Shown here in pieces: positions 25,582-34,848 of a DNA stretch of 64,000 bases (positions are counted from its first letter, which is position 1; the number at the start of each line of letters is the position of its first letter). The notes beneath the pieces are model-generated. The model did no database searches. It saw nothing but the letters and a program-made list of their open reading frames with translations, and had not been told where the DNA came from. Made by a program: the position numbers and the translations under genes. Origin of the DNA: Paenibacillus woosongensis (GTDB taxonomy: Bacteria > Bacillota > Bacilli > Paenibacillales > Paenibacillaceae); contig NZ_CP126084.1 of the NCBI RefSeq assembly GCF_030122845.1, forward strand, positions 4,984,501 through 5,048,500. The letters run 5' to 3'.

Positions 25582-25639
25582 GCTCAAGGCATACGCCAGG
25601 TTGCCAGCGGGCGCAGGAAGCCTCCTTGAGGACTGGCCC

Positions 25640-25975
25640 CTACTCCGCTGTCCTGTTCCCCTCGTTCTCCACGTAGTATTTGAGCATGGACAGCTTGTTG
25701 TCCCAAAATTGCTCAAAGTAATTCAACCAATACTGCAGCTCCTGCAGCGGCTCCGGGTCAAGACGGTACCTGGTCTCCCGGCCTACCTTCCGTTCCCGGA
25801 CCAGCCCGGCTGAGGACAGGACATGCAGATGCTTGGATACGGCGGTACGGCTCATCGGAAAGTGTCCGCTGATCTCCTTGACGGGCATTTCCTGCCTGCT
25901 GAGCAAACTCAGCAATTGCCGGCGGGTCGGGTCGGCTATGGCCTGGAACACATCGTACTTCGGGGCTTCCGACAT
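25640..25975 (-). CDS. ArsR-type HTH regulator
   Basis: A 111-residue winged-helix regulator. The DNA-binding helices are LLSLLSRQEMPVKEI and MSRTAVSKHLHVLSSAGLV, followed by the wing RKVGRETRYRLDPEPL. No metal-binding cysteine pair is present, so it is not a classical metal sensor but of the type paired with SRPBCC proteins. It starts two bases after the SRPBCC gene, in the same operon, and likely represses it by binding the GGTTTC repeats in the promoter. Confidence 0.88.
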   Translation of the reverse strand: MSEAPKYDVFQAIADPTRRQLLSLLSRQEMPVKEISGHFPMSRTAVSKHLHVLSSAGLVRERKVGRETRYRLDPEPLQELQYWLNYFEQFWDNKLSMLKYYVENEGNRTAE

Positions 25976-25977
25976 GC

Positions 25978-26412
25978 TCAGCCTTCCACGTAAGAGGCCA
26001 GCTTCTGCACCAGTCCGCCCCAGCCTTGGTCCATACGGGGACGCACAATGGAATGAGCCTCTCCGAACTCCGTAACCTGATCGGCGCTCCAGCCGCTATG
26101 AATCAGCGTGAACTCCGTTTGCCCGCCTGCTTCTACCAGCTCAAAGGACAACGTCCAATCTTTCCCCCATGTAAAAGAAAGCCGATGCGGCGGCTGAATC
26201 TCCGTCACCTTGCAGGGCGAGTTGCCAAATGGTCCGGCATTCAGCACGAATTCGAACCCCTCCTTCGGTTCAAAATTGTTTGGCATAAACCAAGCAGCGA
26301 TTCCCTCCGATGTGGCCACAGCCTCCCACACTTTGCCGATGGGTGCGTTCACTACAATCGTGCGCCGTATATCCGGAAGCGATCCGCCGTTTGTTTGTTG
26401 GTCTTTGTTCAT
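25978..26412 (-). CDS. SRPBCC (AHSA1-like) ligand-binding protein
   Basis: A protein of about 144 residues with the SRPBCC/AHSA1 helix-grip fold: IVVNAPIGKVWEAVATSEGIAAWF, then the strands FVLNAGPFG and RLSFTWGKDWTLSFEL, and a long closing helix. Members bind small hydrophobic ligands or act as co-chaperones; function here is unknown. The start may be ATG 26412 or GTG 26418, both after AAGGAG. It is first in an operon with an ArsR regulator, a pairing frequent in Bacillus relatives. Confidence 0.87.
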   Translation of the reverse strand: MNKDQQTNGGSLPDIRRTIVVNAPIGKVWEAVATSEGIAAWFMPNNFEPKEGFEFVLNAGPFGNSPCKVTEIQPPHRLSFTWGKDWTLSFELVEAGGQTEFTLIHSGWSADQVTEFGEAHSIVRPRMDQGWGGLVQKLASYVEG

Positions 26413-26461
26413 ATCCACACTGCTCCTTATCGATTGTTGAATTTATCTCTGCGCATAATAT

Positions 26462-26514
26462 GAAACCTTTTGGTTTCCAATTCAATGGTATGACACCCAA
26501 AGGTTTCGTGTCAA
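26462..26514 (-). promoter_or_regulatory. Promoter and operator of the SRPBCC-ArsR operon
   Basis: On the minus strand, TTGACA (26509-26514), 18 bases, TACCAT (26485-26490). A 16-bp perfect palindrome GAAACCTTTTGGTTTC (26462-26477) sits on the transcription start, and a further half GGTTTC-type copy (CAAAGGTTTC, 26498-26507) lies in the spacer. The pattern fits ArsR autorepression. Confidence 0.7.
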
Positions 26515-26602
26515 GCGCCAGATTTTACACCTTATCATGCCCGTCCCGCAAAAAGTCACCCCTGCTGTACTCTTGGTCATTCTCCGGTTCGAAGCCGAAA
26601 AT

Positions 26603-26640
26603 AAAAAAGGCCGCACCTACTATGAAAGCAGATGCGGCAC
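26603..26640 (-). terminator. Terminator of the alpha-galactosidase gene
   Basis: A stem GCCGCA / TGCGGC (26610-26615, 26633-26638) with a 17-base loop is followed on the minus strand by CTTTTTT. Confidence 0.75.
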
Positions 26641-26664
26641 TCAGGCACATTACAAATATGACAG

Positions 26665-28776
26665 TTACTTCACCTTGATTTCCAGCAGCCTTGCCGTCTC
26701 CGGCTGCGGCAGAGCGACCTGGAGGACGCCCTCCGCTTCGTTCCACTGCCAGCTGCAATCAAATCCCTGCGGATAAGCGCAGTGAATCTCCAGCGCCTGG
26801 CCCTGCAGCTGCGCCAGAGGCAGGCTGATTTCGGCGGATTCGCCGCGAACGCGCCAGATGGCCAGATAAACGCTGTCCTCATGGCGCATCCCCAGGCAGA
26901 TCCACTCATCCTGCTGCTTCGGCAGCCCTAACGGCCAGAAAGGCAGCGCCCGCGGGATATGATGGCGGATCGACTTATAGTAATCGAGCGCCTCTTTGAC
27001 CAGCTCGCGGCGGCGCGGGCTTAGTTCGGCGAGATGTCCGCTTTGGTGCACCCGCAGCAGCAGAGCATTCACCATATTGAACACGACTTCCTCATCGTCG
27101 CCCTCGCGCAGCGGGTAAGACCAGATCGCCGATTGCTCCGGTGTAAGTGCCGAAGGCGACGCTGCCGCAATAGCCGCGTAATTTACGTAATTCTCCTGAT
27201 CGCTCGTCGACTGGATGCTGTGGCGGCTTAGCATGGCGTAATCCATCCGCATGCCGCCGCTGGAGCAATTTTCGATGACCAGATCGGGATACCTTGCAAA
27301 GATCCGGTCCAGCCAGGCCAAATATGCCCGATTGTGCTGAAGCAGTCCATCGCCGAAGCTATCGGCATCCTTCTCGGTGCCGATCCCCGCATTGATGTTA
27401 TAGTCCATCTTGATGTACCCTACGCCGTAATCCTCTACGAGCCGGCGGATCACTTCATCCGCATGGGCGATGACCTCGGGATTCCGGTAATCCAGCTGGT
27501 AGCGGCTCCGATCCTTCACCCGCTTCCCATGACGCTGGAAGAACCAGCCGTCGTTCGTATCCTTGAGCTTCGGACTGTTGATTCCCATAACTTCAAGCTC
27601 GAGCCATAAGCCGGGAACCATTCCCTTGCCGCGGATATAATCGAGCACGTATTTAATCCCTTCCGGGAACCGTTCTGCAGATGGGAGCCACTCGCCTACG
27701 CCGTCCCACCATTCGCCGGAGGCGTACCAGCCGGCATCAATACAGAAATATTCGCAGCCTACGTCCGCTGCCGCATCGATCAATGGCAGCAGCTTCTCGG
27801 TCGTCGGATCGCCCCAAAGGCAATTCATGTAATCATTGAAAATAACCTGCAGCTGGCGGTTGTCTTCATTTGGCCGTCGAATCAATCGGCGGTAATGCGT
27901 CAATTGCCCGACCGCCTCGTCGACGGAACCTTGCACGGCCCCAACCGCAACCGGAACCGAACTGAAGGTTTCGCCCGGTTTCAGCGAAATCCACCAATGG
28001 TTGTCGTGTTCAGTCGGTCCGCTGATCAATAGCGTCAGCAAATCGGACTGCTCGATAATTTCCCAGTGCCACGAGCCGTTATGCTCGATTTGCCAGAACA
28101 AGGCTGTTCCCGCCTCGCCATTTTCCAGGATCGCCATCGGAACATGCTCCGCTGCGGACCAGGAGCCGGTATTGCTGCAGGACACCCGCTTGGAGCCCCT
28201 GTCGATCAAATGCGACATGCCCAGCTCCGGCAAGCTGTATGTCCGCCATTGCAATTCACTCTGCCAGCCGTGGTGCGGAATCGATAGGCGCATCTTATCG
28301 TCCCGAGCCCCTGCGCCTTCCTTATCCACGCCGGTCAGCGCGAAGCTGGAGACGTATTCCACGCCTACGGGCTGTAAGCCCTGATTGATCAGCTCAACCC
28401 AGCAGCGGACAACGGCCGTCCCGTCATAGAATTGGAAATGCTGAACGGCCTGCAATGAAGTGGCCGGGTCGTTCAAGACCACTTCCAGCTTGCGACCGTG
28501 AATCGTCCGCTCGTCCCGATGTGTCTCATATTGCAGGCGCAATCCAGGATAACTGGCCCGGTGCGTTCTCCCGTGATATTCATCCCGGTCTTCACCCGTC
28601 AACTGCAGCTCGAGCAGCCGGAAACCTTTCTTATGCGCATCGCTTAATCCGCTAATGCTGCCCTCTACAGCCGGCCAAGGCGCAGCACCAAAGTGAAGGA
28701 ATAACACATCCCGCTCGTCCGTTAACTCGAATACCAGTTGCAGCCCGTTTTCTTCAATCGTAATGATCTGACTCAC
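26665..28776 (-). CDS. GH36 alpha-galactosidase
   Basis: A cytoplasmic glycoside hydrolase of about 703 residues. It has the GH36 architecture: N-terminal beta-sandwich, catalytic (beta/alpha)8 barrel beginning near NDYMNCLWG, and a C-terminal beta domain. The nucleophile is Asp458 in YIKMDYN and the acid/base Asp526 in STSDQENY; WGDPTTEKL and CEYFCIDAGWY line the site. It cleaves alpha-1,6-galactosides such as melibiose and raffinose. The start GTG 28776 is preferred because AAAGGAAG lies seven bases upstream, whereas ATG 28809 abuts its own AGGAG. It follows a sugar-binding lipoprotein gene after a hairpin, on the same strand. Confidence 0.92.
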   Translation of the reverse strand: MSQIITIEENGLQLVFELTDERDVLFLHFGAAPWPAVEGSISGLSDAHKKGFRLLELQLTGEDRDEYHGRTHRASYPGLRLQYETHRDERTIHGRKLEVVLNDPATSLQAVQHFQFYDGTAVVRCWVELINQGLQPVGVEYVSSFALTGVDKEGAGARDDKMRLSIPHHGWQSELQWRTYSLPELGMSHLIDRGSKRVSCSNTGSWSAAEHVPMAILENGEAGTALFWQIEHNGSWHWEIIEQSDLLTLLISGPTEHDNHWWISLKPGETFSSVPVAVGAVQGSVDEAVGQLTHYRRLIRRPNEDNRQLQVIFNDYMNCLWGDPTTEKLLPLIDAAADVGCEYFCIDAGWYASGEWWDGVGEWLPSAERFPEGIKYVLDYIRGKGMVPGLWLELEVMGINSPKLKDTNDGWFFQRHGKRVKDRSRYQLDYRNPEVIAHADEVIRRLVEDYGVGYIKMDYNINAGIGTEKDADSFGDGLLQHNRAYLAWLDRIFARYPDLVIENCSSGGMRMDYAMLSRHSIQSTSDQENYVNYAAIAAASPSALTPEQSAIWSYPLREGDDEEVVFNMVNALLLRVHQSGHLAELSPRRRELVKEALDYYKSIRHHIPRALPFWPLGLPKQQDEWICLGMRHEDSVYLAIWRVRGESAEISLPLAQLQGQALEIHCAYPQGFDCSWQWNEAEGVLQVALPQPETARLLEIKVK

Positions 28777-28814
28777 CGTAACACTTCCTTTCATTTGTTC
28801 TCCGTTCATCTCCT

Positions 28815-28854
28815 AGATAAAACTTAACTCAGCACCGGGGAGTGCTGAGTTAAG
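28815..28854 (-). terminator. Hairpin between the binding-protein and galactosidase genes
   Basis: A 13-bp perfect stem (28823-28835, 28842-28854) with a 6-base loop is followed on the minus strand by GTTTTATCT. It probably terminates or stabilises most transcripts after the binding-protein gene, lowering expression of the downstream enzyme. Confidence 0.75.
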
Positions 28855-28879
28855 AAAGGGAATATTAGGGTACGCCAAG

Positions 28880-30196
28880 TTATTCTGCAGATCCAAGTTG
28901 GATCCAAGCTTTTTGAATTTCGTCGATGATTTTCTCTTTGGACTGATTTCCGCCAATGTATGCCTGCATTAGTTCACCGAATTTTTGATGGAACGTATCC
29001 AGCGAGTAGTTGACGGCCAAGTCTCCAGATGGCTGTACTTGCAGTATTTCATCCATTTGTTTAGGCATATCCAGGTCTGGCAGCGGAGCATCCTTGATTG
29101 GAGGGATAACCTTCGCTACGCTGGAGAACCAGTTCTTACCGTAATCGGAAGTATACAGCCAGTTGAAGAATTCAACCGTTTCTTTAACGACTTTAGAATC
29201 CTTGTTAATGCGCAGAGCTTGATCAGCACCGGTAATAATTGTAGCTTGCTCCGCTTTATCGCTTACAGGATAACCTGCGATTCCAATTTTGATGTCCGGA
29301 TTGATTTTCTTGATCGCTTCTTCGTCCCATGCGCCTTTACCTGTCATGAACGCTGCTTTGCCGGAAGCAAAGTCGCTAACTTGGGCGTTGCTGTCGCGCT
29401 CAAGCGGCTTGTCCGTTCCATGTTTGATTGTCGTATCGATGAACTCGAAGAAGTTGTCGGCCAGAACCGGATGCTCCGCGAACGTTGTTTTGCCGGCGAT
29501 GAAGCTGTCGACCAAATCCTTCGCGCTCATGCTGGCATCCTGAGCTGCCGCATCCACGAAATGCTGGAAGATATGCTTCCATACCCACCACTCTTTATAA
29601 GCGTTGGCAAAAGGAGTGATGCCTTGCGCTTCCAGCTTGGCAATCGCATCTTGCAATTCCGCTGTAGTTGCAGGCACTTCCGTAATGCCGGCTTGCTCAA
29701 GCAGATCCTTGTTGTAGATCAGGGTGAACAGGTTGCCTTTGACCGGAAGGCCCAGCACTCTGCCGTCGGAGGAAGACATGTTCGAACGAACAGCATCCGT
29801 CATTGCTGCAGCTAGCGGCTCACCCGTCAAATCTGCACTGTACTCTGCAAAAGTATCGATATCTCCGCCGGCTGTCGTCTGGAATACGTCCGGCGTGCTG
29901 CCTGCCGCGATTCTGGACTTAAGAACCGTGTTATAGTCAGCCTGCATGATTTCGAGGTTGATCGTTACGTTAGGCTTCACTTTTTTGTACTCTTCGATAT
30001 AAGCATTAAATGCATCTGTATATTCTGGAGAAGCCGTAAACATATTAATCGTTACCGGGTTGGAAGAATCGCCATTTCCGCCTTCCCCTGCCGCGCTGTT
30101 CGCTCCATTGTTGGCTGCCTTGTCGCCGCCGCAAGCCGATAGAAGCCCCATCAACAGCACCAGACTGAATGACATGGCCAAAAATTTCTTCTTCAT
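28880..30196 (-). CDS. Sugar ABC transporter substrate-binding lipoprotein
   Basis: A 438-residue type 1 solute-binding lipoprotein (MsmE/MalE-like). Its lipobox is LSAC (Cys22), with an Ala/Asn/Gly-rich tether. The binding fold shows VTINMFTASPEYTDAFNAYI, LGLPVKGNLFTLIYNKDLLEQAGI and GKAAFMTGKGAW, typical of oligosaccharide binders. It lies downstream of a YesN/YesM pair and upstream of the GH36 gene, while the two permeases are divergent. Alpha-galactosides are the likely ligand. Confidence 0.88.
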   Translation of the reverse strand: MKKKFLAMSFSLVLLMGLLSACGGDKAANNGANSAAGEGGNGDSSNPVTINMFTASPEYTDAFNAYIEEYKKVKPNVTINLEIMQADYNTVLKSRIAAGSTPDVFQTTAGGDIDTFAEYSADLTGEPLAAAMTDAVRSNMSSSDGRVLGLPVKGNLFTLIYNKDLLEQAGITEVPATTAELQDAIAKLEAQGITPFANAYKEWWVWKHIFQHFVDAAAQDASMSAKDLVDSFIAGKTTFAEHPVLADNFFEFIDTTIKHGTDKPLERDSNAQVSDFASGKAAFMTGKGAWDEEAIKKINPDIKIGIAGYPVSDKAEQATIITGADQALRINKDSKVVKETVEFFNWLYTSDYGKNWFSSVAKVIPPIKDAPLPDLDMPKQMDEILQVQPSGDLAVNYSLDTFHQKFGELMQAYIGGNQSKEKIIDEIQKAWIQLGSAE

Positions 30197-30319
30197 AAGT
30201 TTTTTGCCCCCACTTTCATTGGTTAGTATGTCTATGAGACTATTCTAATGAAATGGGCTCTTGATGAAAATGTAGATAAGTGGCAACTTGAGGGTAAAAA
30301 AGTGTAGTCCTCCCCCTGT

Positions 30320-31966
30320 TCACTTTTTCCCCCCTTCCTGCCTGGTCCGGTATTCAGAAGGCGACACGCCGTAGTAGTTGCGAAATGCCTTACTGAAATA
30401 ATTCTTGTCCTTATAACCCAGCATCTCCGAAATCTCCTGGATTTTCAGGGAAGGATCGTCCAGAAGCACACAGGCCTTCTCCATTCTTACCTTCTGCATA
30501 TACTCATGAATTCCGAACCCGAACTGCTGCTTGAAGAGCTTCATTAAGTACTCCCGGCTCAGGAAATATTTCTCGGTAAACATGGAAATTTTAATATCCT
30601 CGAAATAATGCTGGTCGATGTATTCCTTAATATCCTCGATATGGAAGGGCCGGTTAACGGTCATCGACTCCCGGATCTGCTCACTGTAATAGTCCAGAAT
30701 GCGATGAAGCAGCTGCTCGTATTCGTCTGTTGTGCTGAAATCCCCGCTTAATCCCACCGCATCAAGCGAGCTGCGGGATCCGGTCGCGGGGAGCTTGGCG
30801 GAGGAAACACCCAAATCCAGCGCCATATCGTTGAACAGGACGATAATATCGCGAATCATCCGCTCGGCTTCTCCCAGTGTGAAGCTGTCGGCCTCTTTGA
30901 TTTTCTTCGTAAAGTCTGCGAAAACGATCCTGGCATGATTCATATTTCCGGATTCCAGGGCAGTTCTTAGAATAGGCATCCGGCTAGTCAAAGACATCGG
31001 CTCTGGCGTTCCTGCTCTCTCCTTGGCGCCAAACACGGTTGTCCCTTTGAGCCTATGAAGGTCGATAGCCATAATCGAGGAGCGCGCTTCACCGTAAGAA
31101 TCGGCTAACTGCGTAACCTCTTCGTACACACGCCCAATCCCTGCCGCTGATACGATCCCGAACAAGTCGCTTAGCGTATGCCCAACCTTCTTCATCAAAT
31201 AGTCGGCACGGAAAGCAAGGTCCTCCGGATATCCTCCTTGCATCGTAAAAATCGCGATGATTTCCCTGTCCTGCTTCGGATTAGGGAAGCTGAAGCACAT
31301 GTCATCCTCCGTCGCTACCTCGTTAATTACATTCGCCACGGCGAAATAGAGCAGCTCCGTGTCCCGGTTAAAGCGCTTGTCGCGGACATGCTGCATATTC
31401 AGAAGCTGCAATACGAGCGCGCCAAAACGGTTATCCTCCTTATCGGCACCGATGAGCGGAAGGAACGCTTGGTTGCTCTGCTTCTTGAAGCCCCGCCCGA
31501 GGATGGACAAATAAATTTTCTCCTTCAATTTAGGTAGGGACATATTAAAGGCGATATTCCGCGTAATTAGCTCGCTATGCGTCTGCCGCTTCGCCTGCAG
31601 CACATCAATCGCCTTGCGCAGCGCTTGATTCAGATCCTGGCGGTTAATCGGCTTCAGCAAATAATCAGCGACCTTGGAATGGATCGCCTGCCTTGTAAAT
31701 TCGAAATCATTGTAGCCGCTAATGACGATCGTCAGCAGTTCGGGATAATCCTGCTCCACAATGCGCAGGAACTCCACCCCGTTCATCTCCGGCATCTTCA
31801 TATCTACCATCACGAGATCGGGCTGATGCTTCTTTAACATGTCCAGCCCGGCAACACCATTCGTAGCCTCCCAAATCTCCCCGACCTGCAGTCCTTCCCA
31901 ATCGCCCAATATTTTAATGGCCTCGCGCAGCGGCTCCTCGTCGTCAATGATGAGTACTTTATACAT
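30320..31966 (-). CDS. YesN-type AraC response regulator
   Basis: A 548-residue regulator with an N-terminal CheY-like receiver (phospho-acceptor Asp55 in LVMVDMKMP, plus DDEE near the start and the lysine in LLKPINRQ), a roughly 300-residue middle domain, and a C-terminal AraC DNA-binding pair of helices (FLSREYLMKLFKQQFG and YKDKNYFSKAFRNYYG, ending SPSEYRTRQ). It overlaps the kinase gene by eight bases and likely activates the adjacent sugar transport and galactosidase genes. GGGGAGGCG precedes the ATG. Confidence 0.92.
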   Translation of the reverse strand: MYKVLIIDDEEPLREAIKILGDWEGLQVGEIWEATNGVAGLDMLKKHQPDLVMVDMKMPEMNGVEFLRIVEQDYPELLTIVISGYNDFEFTRQAIHSKVADYLLKPINRQDLNQALRKAIDVLQAKRQTHSELITRNIAFNMSLPKLKEKIYLSILGRGFKKQSNQAFLPLIGADKEDNRFGALVLQLLNMQHVRDKRFNRDTELLYFAVANVINEVATEDDMCFSFPNPKQDREIIAIFTMQGGYPEDLAFRADYLMKKVGHTLSDLFGIVSAAGIGRVYEEVTQLADSYGEARSSIMAIDLHRLKGTTVFGAKERAGTPEPMSLTSRMPILRTALESGNMNHARIVFADFTKKIKEADSFTLGEAERMIRDIIVLFNDMALDLGVSSAKLPATGSRSSLDAVGLSGDFSTTDEYEQLLHRILDYYSEQIRESMTVNRPFHIEDIKEYIDQHYFEDIKISMFTEKYFLSREYLMKLFKQQFGFGIHEYMQKVRMEKACVLLDDPSLKIQEISEMLGYKDKNYFSKAFRNYYGVSPSEYRTRQEGGKK

Positions 31967-33782
31967 GTCCTACGCCTCCCCGCGGTATCCTCATCGTCAT
32001 TTCCGTTCCTGATCCATCGCTGTGGATGGCAAGTCCCGATGGATCGCCATACAGCAGCTTCAAACGGGTATTCAAATTTTTCAGGCCGATATTCTCCCCT
32101 TCTTGCTCTTCCCACTCTACTTCAAATGTATGCAATATTTGCTCCAGCCTGTCCGGAGATATGCCTGGACCATCGTCATACACCGATATAATGGCATGGC
32201 TCTCGCTCACCGTGGCCCGAACGACAATCGTAACCGGCGTGGACACCTTCTCCACCGCATGCTTAATCGAATTCTCGACCAGGGACTGGATGGACAGCTT
32301 GGGAATTTGCAGCTCCATTAGCGATTCGTCCCACTCGATATTTACCCGAAGGCGGCTGCCGAATCTAGCGCTTTGGAGCGCCAGATATCTCTCGATATGC
32401 TTGAGCTCTTCCCTAGCGTATACGATATCTTTGCCGCTTATGCAGTACCGCAGCGTCAGCGCCAAAGCGTCCACCATATCGGCCACGTCGTCGTTTCCGC
32501 TCTTCAAGGCCTTCGTAGATATCGCCTGAAGCGCATTGTAGAGGAAATGAGGGTTAATTTCCGCCTCCAGCGCCTTCAGGATCGCATTTTTCTCGACCAG
32601 CTTCATGCGATAGCGTTCATTGATCAGATCATTTGTCCGCCGCACCATCTGATTGAAATGCATCGTCAGGTAAGCTATCTCATCATTGCCCTGCACGGGG
32701 GCCTCCGCATCAAACGTCCCTTCGCTGAACCGCCGCATATGGCGCGAGAGCCGATTTAGCGGCCTGGTAATGGCATTTGAAGTCAAAGTAACGAGAATGA
32801 CCGATATGACCAGAAAAATAAAGCCGATCAAATAACTCAAATTCCGTGCTTTCGTAGCTGCTTCATAAATGCTGCTGTATGGGATCGGCTTGATCAGCTT
32901 CCAGCCGTCCTGCTGCCCCACGTCATACACGACGAGGTACCGCTTGTCCCCATCCGACCAAGTGACAGGGCTTCCCGAATCATCGCCAATGTTCTGGAAC
33001 CAGTCGGCCGAGCTGATCGCCTCATAAACCTCCAAATCATCCATGTGAAATGGAACGTTGTCCGGATCGAGGTACATGAGATGTTCTCCCTCTTCGAACG
33101 GAATGTCGCTTATAATGCTGTCCTTCACTGTCGGCTTCAGGTAGAACGATAACACCGCCCGCGGCTCCCGCGAGGCAATTGAGCGCAGCACGCGGTGGTA
33201 GCCCATGAATTCCGGCTCGGTAATCATCGTATATCCGCTAGTCGCATCCGGCAGGACGAAGGATTGGAACGAACGGTTCTGCGGACTGTTCATCGCCTCC
33301 TTGTACCACGGCTGCTCATCGATGCCGCCCTGATAACCGGATCTGACCGTTATATTGTAGGCCTCGCGGCTAATCGAATAATATTTTTGCTGATCGATCA
33401 AATACAAATAAATGCTCTCCAGGTCCTTGCGGCTGTAGAACAAATCCCTTAAATAATCTTCGAGATACATTCTGGCCGCATAATCATTGCCCTCTTGCAT
33501 GACAGCCCGAATAATCTCGTCATATTTGTTGTGGGGCAGCGAGAACTGCTCGATCCCGTCCAGGTAATCCTCCAGCTTCTGATTTACCAGCATCAGGTTG
33601 TTCGTCGTACTGGCCATGCTGTTGCTGACCGATTCCTTCTGGAGCATTTGATAGGAAATGACCGTAAGCGATCCCACGATAAGTATAATAATGGATGTAA
33701 AAAGCAAGTTTAGCTTATTGACTAATTTGCGAGACATTCGCTCAATAAGCGATTTCATAGCTGCGGTTAAACTTTTGATCAT
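31959..33782 (-). CDS. YesM-type sensor histidine kinase
   Basis: A 607-residue membrane kinase: helix near residues 25-48, a Cache-like extracellular sensor up to about 305, a second helix (LSYLIGFIFLVISVILV), HAMP (NAITRPLNRLSRHMRRFSEG), a phospho-acceptor His in EINPHFLYNALQ near residue 415, and an HATPase domain (NSIKHAVEK, DDGPGI, GLKNLNTRL). It is the partner of the response regulator encoded next. It probably senses extracellular galactosides or their bound state. It is divergent from the permease genes. Confidence 0.92.
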   Translation of the reverse strand: MIKSLTAAMKSLIERMSRKLVNKLNLLFTSIIILIVGSLTVISYQMLQKESVSNSMASTTNNLMLVNQKLEDYLDGIEQFSLPHNKYDEIIRAVMQEGNDYAARMYLEDYLRDLFYSRKDLESIYLYLIDQQKYYSISREAYNITVRSGYQGGIDEQPWYKEAMNSPQNRSFQSFVLPDATSGYTMITEPEFMGYHRVLRSIASREPRAVLSFYLKPTVKDSIISDIPFEEGEHLMYLDPDNVPFHMDDLEVYEAISSADWFQNIGDDSGSPVTWSDGDKRYLVVYDVGQQDGWKLIKPIPYSSIYEAATKARNLSYLIGFIFLVISVILVTLTSNAITRPLNRLSRHMRRFSEGTFDAEAPVQGNDEIAYLTMHFNQMVRRTNDLINERYRMKLVEKNAILKALEAEINPHFLYNALQAISTKALKSGNDDVADMVDALALTLRYCISGKDIVYAREELKHIERYLALQSARFGSRLRVNIEWDESLMELQIPKLSIQSLVENSIKHAVEKVSTPVTIVVRATVSESHAIISVYDDGPGISPDRLEQILHTFEVEWEEQEGENIGLKNLNTRLKLLYGDPSGLAIHSDGSGTEMTMRIPRGGVGHV

Positions 33783-33960
33783 CGCTGTCCCGTCCCCCTA
33801 CACGTGCTACAGTTTACCTTTTTACCCTTAACTGTTTTCTTATGTCCATTTAGACGCGTCCGCCCCTGAATTATAATTATTATAGCCGAAAACGACAGAG
33901 TGTATAGAAATGTCTGCTCTCTTGTCTGTATAAAATACGTTGCGAAAAAGAGGTGCGACT

Positions 33961-34848
33961 ATGTTCAAATTGGGGAGAAAATGGGCTGAACGGTTGGAAT
34001 TTGGCGTTTTCACACTGCCTGTTCTAATAAGCGTAATAGCCGTGTTCTATTACCCGTTTATGATGACGATTCGCTATTCCTTAACGAAGTGGAATGGAAT
34101 ATCCAAAAACCCTAAATTCATAGGCTTGGACAATTTCAAGCAAATCTTTAGCGGCGATGCCAACTTCATGAATGCAAGCTGGTTCACGATTAAATATGCG
34201 ATTTTGTACATCGTGATCGTGAACGTGCTGGCCATTCTGCTGGCGCTTGTTCTGGATATGAAGATGAAATCAACAACCTGGCTCAGAGCCGCATTCTTCA
34301 TTCCTTATATTCTCAGCTTGGTTATCGTTGGTTTCATTTGGAAGTTTATCTTCATGCAAGGCTTCGAATCACTCGGGGCAAGCACAGGCTGGGGCATATT
34401 CAAGCTGAGCTGGCTCGGGGAACCAAATCTGGCCTTCATCTCCGTCCTGCTGGTCTCGATCTGGCAGTCGGTCGGTTTCTATCTCGTGATTTACATCGCC
34501 GGTCTGCAATCGGTGCCGGATGATATGAAGGAAGCAGCTACAGTAGATGGCGCTGGTCCAGTCCGCCGCTTCTTCAGCATTACGCTGCCTTTGCTGGCGC
34601 CTTCCATCACGATCTCCGTGTTTATGGCGCTGACGAACTCCATCAAAGTATTCGACGTCATCCTGTCCCTCACGGGCGGCGGTCCTGGCGGTACGACCTA
34701 CAGCGTCGCTTACGATATATACCGGGATACGTTCCAGAATAACCTGTATGGATACGGTACGGCCAAAGCGCTTATTCTGTTCGTAGCCGTACTTATTATC
34801 ACTATGATTCAATTGACGATCTTCAAACGCAGGGAGGTTGAGGCATAA
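33961..34848 (+). CDS. Sugar ABC transporter permease (UgpA/MalF type)
   Basis: A 295-residue permease with six helices and the EAA-type loop EAATVDGAGPVRRFFSITLP that docks the ATPase. The start ATG 33961 has AAGAGGTG seven bases upstream; the open frame extends to a TTG at 33940 without such a site. It overlaps the next permease gene by one base (TAATG). With the binding protein it forms an oligosaccharide importer of the CUT1 class. No ATPase gene is present; CUT1 systems in Bacillus share MsmX. Confidence 0.9.
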   Translation: MFKLGRKWAERLEFGVFTLPVLISVIAVFYYPFMMTIRYSLTKWNGISKNPKFIGLDNFKQIFSGDANFMNASWFTIKYAILYIVIVNVLAILLALVLDMKMKSTTWLRAAFFIPYILSLVIVGFIWKFIFMQGFESLGASTGWGIFKLSWLGEPNLAFISVLLVSIWQSVGFYLVIYIAGLQSVPDDMKEAATVDGAGPVRRFFSITLPLLAPSITISVFMALTNSIKVFDVILSLTGGGPGGTTYSVAYDIYRDTFQNNLYGYGTAKALILFVAVLIITMIQLTIFKRREVEA

